The notes under the pieces were generated by a model. The model was not told the DNA's origin and ran no database searches. It saw nothing but the letters and a program-made list of their open reading frames with translations. Shown in pieces: positions 13,281-18,237 of a DNA stretch of 18,237 nucleotides. Every line of letters starts with the position of its first letter. Position 1 is the first letter of the stretch. This DNA comes from Hankyongella sp964404985 (GTDB lineage Bacteria; Pseudomonadota; Alphaproteobacteria; Sphingomonadales; Sphingomonadaceae), in contig CAYOMD010000035.1 in NCBI GenBank assembly GCA_964404985.1, forward strand, positions 1 through 18,237. The letters are read 5' to 3'. The position numbers and the translations under genes were made by a program.

Positions 13281-14570
13281 ATGGTGCCAGGTGAAATTCC
13301 CTTGCGAGAATTCATGCTCACCTGGTTGCGGGTCGGGGTGCTGGGCTTTGGCGGCCCTGCCGGCCAGATTGCCCTGATGCATCGTATCGTGATCGATGAG
13401 AAACGCTGGGTCGACGAGCGTGCGTATCTGGCGGCCCTCAACCTGTGCATGGTGTTGCCCGGGCCGGAGGCGCAGCAACTCGCCACCTGGTGCGGCTGGC
13501 GTCTACGCGGGACGCGCGGTGGTATCATCGCCGGCGGCCTGTTCGTGCTGCCCGGTGCGATCCTGATGATGCTGCTCGCCGGGCTGTATATCAGCTACGG
13601 CAAGACGACGCTCGGCGAGGGGCTTTTCTTTGGAATCAAGGCAGTTGTGGTCGCCATCGTCCTGCAAGCGCTGCACAAGCTTGCCAGGCGCGCGCTCAAA
13701 CACCGTCTGGATTGGGTGCTGGCCGCTGCCGGGTTTCTGGCGCTGTTCTGCTTCGATGTGCCGTATCCTTATGTGGTGCTCGCAGCAGGCTTGCTCGGAG
13801 CGATACTGGCGCGCGGCACGGCACCGGACGTGGCGAGTATTCCACCGGCACCAACATCGCTCGGGCGCGGACTGGTCGTGCTGCTCGGCTGGGCAGGGGT
13901 GTGGCTGGCCCCGGTCGCCGGTGCCGCGCTGCTGCTGGGGCCAGACCATGTGCTGGTACAGGCCGGTGCATTTTTCGCGCGTATGGCCGTGGTGACGTTC
14001 GGCGGGGCCTACGCCGTGCTGGGGTATGTCGCGCAGCAGGCCGTCGAGACCTACCAATGGCTGAGCCCGGCCGAGATGCTGGATGGCCTGGGGCTGGCGG
14101 AGACCACGCCGGGACCGCTGGTGTTGGTGCTCCAGTTCGTGGGGTTTCTGGCCGGCGCGCGGGAGTTTTCCGGCCTGTCGCCGCTCGTCGGCGGGGTGCT
14201 GGTCGCCATGATGACCCTGTGGTGTACCTTCGTGCCGTCTTTCATGTGGATTTTCGCGCTGGCCCCGCAACTGGACCGGCTAACCCGCATGCCGCGCCTG
14301 CAGGGTGCGCTCGCCGGGGTGACAGCGGCTGTGGTCGGGGTGGTGCTGAACCTCAGTCTATGGTTCGCCCTGCACGTGCTGTTCCAGCGCGTTGAGACCC
14401 TGTCGGTCGGCCCGTTACGGCTGGCGGTACCTGAGTGGGCAAGCCTGGATATGACCGCCGCCCTGATGATGCTGGCTGCTGCTCTGGCCCTGTTGCGCTT
14501 CAAGGCTGGCATGCTGGTGACGCTTGGCGCCGGCGCACTCGCCGGCATCGCGCTACGCTTGCTGAGCTAG
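13281..14570 (+). CDS. chrA: Chromate transporter ChrA (CHR family, two domains)
   Basis: ChrA is an inner-membrane CHR-family transporter believed to extrude chromate. The 429 residues form two homologous CHR domains, each with the GG-P/GG-Y motif. Domain 1 has GVLGFGGPAGQIALM, NLCMVLPGPEAQQLATWCGWRLRGTRGG and a LPG segment. Domain 2 has RMAVVTFGGAYAVLGYV, LDGLGLAETTPGPLVLVLQF and FVPSFMWIF. Many hydrophobic spans are obvious. Some CHR proteins have other or unproven substrates, so the name is by family. It begins at ATG 13281 after a terminator, and its 3' end overlaps the convergent DUF971 gene by 18 bp. Confidence 0.93.
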   Translation: MVPGEIPLREFMLTWLRVGVLGFGGPAGQIALMHRIVIDEKRWVDERAYLAALNLCMVLPGPEAQQLATWCGWRLRGTRGGIIAGGLFVLPGAILMMLLAGLYISYGKTTLGEGLFFGIKAVVVAIVLQALHKLARRALKHRLDWVLAAAGFLALFCFDVPYPYVVLAAGLLGAILARGTAPDVASIPPAPTSLGRGLVVLLGWAGVWLAPVAGAALLLGPDHVLVQAGAFFARMAVVTFGGAYAVLGYVAQQAVETYQWLSPAEMLDGLGLAETTPGPLVLVLQFVGFLAGAREFSGLSPLVGGVLVAMMTLWCTFVPSFMWIFALAPQLDRLTRMPRLQGALAGVTAAVVGVVLNLSLWFALHVLFQRVETLSVGPLRLAVPEWASLDMTAALMMLAAALALLRFKAGMLVTLGAGALAGIALRLLS

Positions 14571-14843
14571 CGCGGTGAGATACGCCCAGGAATAGAGGCC
14601 CGTATCGTGGCCGTCGTCGAAAATCAGCCGCACCGCATAGTTGCCGACCAGCTCCATGCGCTCGATCGCGACCGCCTCTTTGCCCGTGACCGTGCGCTTC
14701 TGGCCCGGCCCATGGCCCTGAACCTCGGCGGACGGACTCTCGACCCGCAGCAGGGTCGCGGCCAACGTGAACGGTGCGCCCTCATGCGGCACCACGGTCA
14801 ATGTGCGCGCCGAGCGGCTGTAGACGAGTTCGCGCGGGGTCAA
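14553..14843 (-). CDS. DUF971 domain protein
   Basis: A 96-residue protein of the DUF971 / gamma-butyrobetaine hydroxylase N-terminal-like family, whose function is not established; some members are linked to Fe-S or Mrp-type proteins. The diagnostic segments are LRVESPSAEVQGHGPGQK and VGNYAVRLIFDDGHDTGLYSWAYL. I prefer the TTG at 14843: GGAGG lies 6 bp before it, it follows the upstream stop with 1 base between, and its start PRELVYSRSARTLTV aligns with family members. An ATG at 14870 would add 9 residues and overlap the upstream gene by 26 bp. It ends inside the convergent chrA. Confidence 0.83.
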   Translation of the reverse strand: MTPRELVYSRSARTLTVVPHEGAPFTLAATLLRVESPSAEVQGHGPGQKRTVTGKEAVAIERMELVGNYAVRLIFDDGHDTGLYSWAYLTALAQQA

Positions 14844-14844
14844 T

Positions 14845-15021
14845 TCAATCCTCCAGCGTGCGGGCGTCATCCGGCAGCATGATCGGCACGCCGTTGCGGA
14901 TCGGGTAGGCAAGGCCCGCCGCCTTGCTGATCAGTTCCTGTGCCTCGGCATCATACACCAGTGTCGTCTTGGTGAGCGGGCAGACCAGAATTTCCAGGAT
15001 ACGGGGATCGAGTGTCGTCAT
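14845..15021 (-). CDS. Trm112/UPF0434 family protein
   Basis: A 58-residue Trm112-like (YcaR/UPF0434) protein: MTTLDPRILEILVCPLTKTTLVY, then ELISKAAGLAYPIRNGVPIMLPDDAR. Family members often bind zinc through two Cys pairs, but here only one Cys (C14, VCPL) is left, so it is a degenerate, non-zinc version. Such forms are frequent in Alphaproteobacteria. Its start overlaps the stop of the LON-domain gene by one base (TGATG), implying coupled translation. Confidence 0.88.
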   Translation of the reverse strand: MTTLDPRILEILVCPLTKTTLVYDAEAQELISKAAGLAYPIRNGVPIMLPDDARTLED

Positions 15022-15686
15022 CAGTGGCGCGCCGGGCTTTGGTCTTCGCCGCCGGTGTCGGCTGCGAATTCGAAGAGCAGGCTGAGGGCGTCCAGTCGCG
15101 CAGCCAGGGTCGGTGCCTCCAGCAGTGCCTGGCGCTCGGCCGCAGTGAACGGGCAGATCATGCACAGCGCCGAGACAAGGGTTTCATCGGGTGCCGCCGC
15201 GATCGTGTCCCATGCAGCTTGCAGGTTGTGCGCGGCCAGAAAGCGCTTCAGCCGCTCGATCATCAGCAGCCGTGACGGCGGCTCAATTGCCGAGGGTTCG
15301 TGCACGTCTGCGGCAAAACTCTCGAAATCGACACGCACCTGACGGAACGGCGTGATCACATCCAACTCCTCGACCACCCGGAACCGCTGCACACCGACAA
15401 GCGTCATCAGGATGCGGCCATCCTTGGTATCCTCGTGCTGGGCAATCCGCCCGGCACAGCCAACCGGATAGACGCGCGGATGCAGGTTTTCGCCCCGATC
15501 CTCGCACGGTTGCACCATGCCGATGAGGCTGTGGCTGCCAAGCGACGCGCGCACCATCGCGAGATAGCGCGGCTCGAAGATATTCAGCGGCAGTTCCGCG
15601 CGCGGCAGCACGATCGCTCCGGCCAGCGGAAAAATCGGCAGGATCGTGGGCAGGAAGCCGGTTTCGGTTTCGTTCAGGTGCGCCAT
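15021..15686 (-). CDS. LON peptidase substrate-binding domain protein
   Basis: 221 residues with the Lon N-terminal (substrate-binding) fold: LPIFPLAGAIVLPRAELPLNIFEPRYLAMV, DGRILMTLVGVQRFRVVEE, and a helical C-terminal part (LLMIERLKRFLAAH...CPFTAAERQALLE). There is no AAA+ or protease domain, so it is not Lon itself; these single-domain relatives have an unproven role in protein recognition. GGAG lies 7 bp before the ATG. In Alphaproteobacteria it often sits between the YbbN-like thioredoxin and the Trm112-like gene, as here. Confidence 0.93.
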   Translation of the reverse strand: MAHLNETETGFLPTILPIFPLAGAIVLPRAELPLNIFEPRYLAMVRASLGSHSLIGMVQPCEDRGENLHPRVYPVGCAGRIAQHEDTKDGRILMTLVGVQRFRVVEELDVITPFRQVRVDFESFAADVHEPSAIEPPSRLLMIERLKRFLAAHNLQAAWDTIAAAPDETLVSALCMICPFTAAERQALLEAPTLAARLDALSLLFEFAADTGGEDQSPARH

Positions 15687-15724
15687 TCAATGCTCCAGCC
15701 AATGATATGGCGCGTGGACACCCA

Positions 15725-16627
15725 TCAGGCAAACAAGATTGCGGACAGCCGCCGCCGGGTAGCCGTGGCGAACGGCGAGTCGAGCCCCACCGACTCCATG
15801 AGCGTCAGCAGCCGCGCGCGTGCCGCCCCCTCGTTCCACGCCCGGTCTTTGGCCACAATGGCGAGCAACTCGTCTGCGGCGGCGTCTGTGTTGCCGGTTG
15901 CGATCAGGCTGCTCGCATAGTCATAGCGGGCCTGCAGGTCGTCCGGGTTGGCGGCCACAGCAGCACGCAGGGCGCGCAGGTCCCCGGCGGGGCCAGCCAC
16001 ACGTGCCAGCGCAATGCCGGCCTTCACCTTGGCGAGGGCGGCGGCATGCGCAGGGTCGTTGCCGGCAGTGCTCAACAGTGCGTCGGCCTCATCCAGCGCG
16101 CCGCGTGCGACCAGCAGGTCCGCCAGACCCAGGCGCGCAGCCATGGTATCCGGCGCGACGTCGAGGATTTGGGTGTAGAGCGCCTCAGCCTCCTCCAGCG
16201 CCCCCTCGGCCTGCAGGGTTTGCGCGGCAGTCACGGCCTCTGTCAGGTCTGGCGTGCCATCGTCTTCGGGGAGGGCCCCCAGCAGCCGGTCGATGAAGGC
16301 TTTCAACTGCCCCTCGGACACGGCACCCATGAAGCCGTCGACCGGCCGGCCGTCGAGGAAGGCATAAACGGTCGGCACGGACTGCACCCGGAACTGCCCG
16401 GCCAGCATCTGGTTCTTGTCGATATCGACCTTGACCAGCTTGATGCGACCGGCCGAGGCCTGGGCTGCTTTCTCCAGCAGGGGGGTCAGCGTCTTGCACG
16501 GGCCACACCAGGCGGCCCAGAAATCGACGAGCACCACCTGGGTGCGCGAGGCCTCCAGCACCTCGGCGGCGAAGGTCTCGATAGTGGCGTCGACAACGGC
16601 GGTCGACGCTTGCGGATTGATCATCAT
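15725..16627 (-). CDS. Thioredoxin-like co-chaperone (YbbN/CnoX type)
   Basis: 300 residues, with an N-terminal thioredoxin domain (VDFWAAWCGPCKTLTPLLE, active C41-G-P-C44; RVQSVPTVYAFLDGRPVDGF) and a C-terminal helical TPR-like half (AEALYTQILDVAP, LADLLVARGALDEADALL, DDLQARYDYASSLIATG). E. coli YbbN/CnoX lacks the second active-site Cys, whereas this form keeps CGPC and could be redox-active as well as a holdase. GAGGG lies 7 bp before the ATG, and a second ATG follows directly. It heads the four-gene run to DUF971, with 38 bp to the next gene. Confidence 0.95.
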   Translation of the reverse strand: MMINPQASTAVVDATIETFAAEVLEASRTQVVLVDFWAAWCGPCKTLTPLLEKAAQASAGRIKLVKVDIDKNQMLAGQFRVQSVPTVYAFLDGRPVDGFMGAVSEGQLKAFIDRLLGALPEDDGTPDLTEAVTAAQTLQAEGALEEAEALYTQILDVAPDTMAARLGLADLLVARGALDEADALLSTAGNDPAHAAALAKVKAGIALARVAGPAGDLRALRAAVAANPDDLQARYDYASSLIATGNTDAAADELLAIVAKDRAWNEGAARARLLTLMESVGLDSPFATATRRRLSAILFA

Positions 16628-16859
16628 GGCTGAACCCTCGGGGTACTGTTGGTCCCTATGTAGCCGTTCGGCCCGGCTTGCCAAGGTGCCCCGTGGTGGA
16701 TGCTGGCAGGCAGTGCAGCGCCAAGTAAGGATGCGGGTGGCGCAAATTGGCGGGGGGCCATGGTCGGGGCTATGGGTGGAGGCGGCATCGCCATTGACCA
16801 TCTTTCCCCTTGCACGCTGAAAAAACGCATGCTACCCGCCCCCTCCTTGGCACAGACGA
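16628..16859. promoter_or_regulatory. Intergenic region holding divergent promoters (thioredoxin gene / tRNA-Gly)
   Basis: About 230 bp with no gene. On the tRNA side TTGCAC (16810-16815), 17 bp, then TACCCG (16833-16838) is a possible sigma-70-type pair about 21 bp before the tRNA, and TTGACC (16794-16799) is another -35-like site. Neither has been tested and GC-rich promoters are weakly conserved. I see no transcription terminator or riboswitch here. Confidence 0.35.
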
Positions 16860-16934
<75 letters not shown>

Positions 16935-17570
16935 GTTTTCTCCCAGAAAATCAACGATTTCGCCGACCGGCGACCCTTGAAATTCTGGAGACAACGCCTC
17001 ACCGAGACCCCCTTTGTCTCCATATTGTCTCCAATTTTGGTACAGGTTGGGGCGTCGTGGGGAAAGCCGGTCGTAGCTCGTGAATTTTGAGCCCCCTTTT
17101 TGCACCTAAATTGTCGATCGATGTCGCCCGAACTTTCGCCTAGCGTTCGGTGTGAAACGGCTCATGTTGCTGCTTGCAGTCGGACCCCTTGGTCGAGTGG
17201 CAGCGTGCTGCGCTAGAACAGCGCAAGGCAAAGTCTTTTTAGATCACCGAGGCCGCACACATTGATATTGCCGGCCGCGTAGTGCCTGACCGATCTTGAG
17301 AAACTGGCCGTCAACAGCGGATACCTGAAGAATATGTCACCGCCGGAATTTGACTGGCGCAATTGGCATAACTCGAGCCGCCGCAGAACCACTCGCTCGC
17401 ATTAGCCGCTGATCCCTGGGCTCGAAGCCTGTCCTCCTTCAATCAACCCGTGAAGGGTCCGCTACGCGTGCGCGTGCGGCCGCAGCTTTGCTGCGGTGAT
17501 TGCGGCCAGCCCCCGGCCTGTGGGGCGACTGTCGAGCGGGGTGGTCCCGCTCCTAGGCAGGAGCCGCAAC
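16935..17570. other. Gene-poor stretch after tRNA-Gly, possible integration junction
   Basis: About 640 bp in which I find no credible gene. The start carries short repeats of TTGTCTCC (see separate entry). The middle, about 17100-17450, is more AT-rich than the neighbouring chromosome, with stops in all frames at short intervals. It could be decayed element DNA. The last part holds two perfect short hairpins (17480-17496, CCGCAGC/GCTGCGG; 17534-17552, GAGCGGG/CCCGCTC) just before the small ORF at 17571. No integrase gene is present. Confidence 0.5.
16987..17033. repeat. Direct/inverted GGAGACAA repeats, possible integrase arm-type sites
   Basis: TTGTCTCCA occurs at 17014-17022 and again at 17025-17033, exactly 11 bp (about one helical turn) apart, and its complement GGAGACAA lies at 16987-16994. 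Multiple short copies of one motif about 55-100 bp from a tRNA 3' end match the layout of tyrosine-integrase arm sites. This is inferred from position and spacing only. Confidence 0.4.
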
Positions 17571-17735
17571 ATGCCACTGGCAACCGCACAATCGCTTGGC
17601 TGGAACCTCTCCCGGACGCTGATGACGGTCATCGTCCTCATTGAAACCAATCAAGGCTACTTCGTCATCCCCGCTGACGAATTTGACGGTGACCCCGCAC
17701 AAGTGGTTCGCGAATATGACCCCTTCAGCCGCTAA
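17571..17735 (+). CDS. Small hypothetical protein (54 aa)
   Basis: Reading begins at the ATG at 17571 with AGGAG about 8 bp upstream. The sequence begins MPLATAQSLGWNLSRTLMTV and ends DPAQVVREYDPFSR. I do not recognise the family. The middle is strand-like and hydrophobic and the end acidic and charged, so it is probably a small folded cytoplasmic protein. An internal ATG (MTVIVLIETNQGYF) could be the real start, giving 37 residues. It lies about 105 bp before the membrane protein gene on the same strand. Confidence 0.45.
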   Translation: MPLATAQSLGWNLSRTLMTVIVLIETNQGYFVIPADEFDGDPAQVVREYDPFSR

Positions 17736-17840
17736 CCTCAGGCAAATTTCGCCTTTTCGGCCTGCGGCCTGCCGTGCTATTCTTGCACCGCAGATTGCGC
17801 TGAGGAGGTGGTGGCGAGCGCGTCCAGACAAGGGACGCTT

Positions 17841-18237
17841 ATGACCATTTTTCTCATCCTTGGGGCCGTTGCTGGCCTTTATGTGCTCGCGCTGCTCTTC
17901 CGCCTCGCCAGCTATGCGCTGCCTGTCTATGCCGGACTCACGTGTGCTTTCCTGCTGCTCCGCCATGATGTTGGTCATCTCGGAGCAATCTTGGGCGGAC
18001 TGTCGGCAGGCATTGCTACGCTTCTGATTGGACAGGGCCTCATCGCCTTTGTCCGCTCTCCCATGCTCCGCGTCGGGATCGCGTTCCTCTTTGCCATACC
18101 CGCGGGCATCGCCGGCTTTCAGGCCGCGCATGCGCTTGGATCACTGGCAACGGACAACAGCATGCTGCTGGCGATCCTTGGATCCATCGCTGCTATGGCG
18201 ACATCCCTCTCGGCATGGCGAAGCGTGACGATGTCGG
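17841..18237 (+). CDS. Unrecognised multi-span membrane protein (partial, runs off the end)
   Basis: The frame is open from the ATG at 17841 to the window end: 132 codons visible, 3' end missing. AGGGA lies 6-8 bp before the ATG. The protein is strongly hydrophobic with about five candidate spans: residues ~2-20 (TIFLILGAVAGLYVLALLF), 25-40, 47-70 (GAILGGLSAGIATLLIGQG), 77-99 and 108-125. Short loops carry Arg. I do not recognise the family. It lies on the same strand as the 54-aa ORF and on the far side of the tRNA-Gly junction, so it may be part of the integrated element. The absence of stops over nearly 400 bp and the membrane pattern support a real gene. Confidence 0.65.
   Translation, partial: MTIFLILGAVAGLYVLALLFRLASYALPVYAGLTCAFLLLRHDVGHLGAILGGLSAGIATLLIGQGLIAFVRSPMLRVGIAFLFAIPAGIAGFQAAHALGSLATDNSMLLAILGSIAAMATSLSAWRSVTMS

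Noticed and set aside
12779..13528. 249-codon minus-strand frame opposite the CheY-like gene and chrA
   Set aside because: It spans a terminator and two well-supported genes; shadow.
17283..17405. 40-codon + strand open stretch (TDLEKLAVNSGYLKNM...) in the gene-poor region
   Set aside because: Plausible-looking residues but no start or ribosome site, stops on both sides, and no family recognised; at most a decayed fragment.
17553..18131. 192-codon minus-strand frame
   Set aside because: Antisense to the membrane-protein frame, which has a ribosome site and clear hydrophobic spans; the minus frame is hydrophilic and resembles no family.

Overview
The window is GC-rich, densely packed bacterial chromosome. 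The gene families point to Alphaproteobacteria: a DUF3035 lipoprotein directly after lspA, the cluster thioredoxin/YbbN - LON-domain protein - Trm112-like - DUF971, hrcA-grpE as a coupled pair, and a standard alpha-type IleS. The order within the class cannot be fixed from this sequence alone.

Layout. (1) 1-1452: a membrane protein gene (+) built on pentapeptide-like repeats. It looks cut at its 5' end, carries a tandem duplication, and is followed by a 142-bp palindromic, MITE-like element. (2) 8375-1462, minus strand: seven tightly spaced genes, ileS - lspA - DUF3035 lipoprotein - modB - FAH-family hydrolase - hrcA - grpE. Every junction is an overlap or a gap of at most 25 bp, so they are probably one transcription unit joining translation, lipoprotein maturation, molybdate transport and heat-shock functions. 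(3) 8527-10032 (+): a secreted S10 serine carboxypeptidase, divergent from ileS. (4) 12639-10038, minus strand: ribF - bioB, then a YefM/Phd-type antitoxin and a RelE/ParE-type toxin. (5) 12803-14570 (+): a stand-alone CheY-type receiver with a strong terminator, then a two-domain ChrA chromate transporter. (6) 16627-14553, minus strand: the YbbN-like thioredoxin, LON-domain, Trm112-like and DUF971 genes. (7) 16860-16934: tRNA-Gly(GCC). Downstream the character changes: about 640 bp without a credible gene, repeats that look like integrase arm sites, then a small ORF and an unrecognised multi-span membrane protein that runs off the end. This resembles the start of an element integrated at the tRNA 3' end, although no integrase is present in the window.

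Most genes are ordinary housekeeping functions. The points worth a second look are an in-frame 102-bp palindromic repeat inside the editing region of ileS (34 extra codons, comparable in kind to Rickettsia palindromic elements), the 142-bp palindromic element at the left, the truncated and internally duplicated repeat protein, the orphan modB inside the ileS-to-grpE run, and the tRNA-Gly junction. I did not find a clear new multi-gene system.
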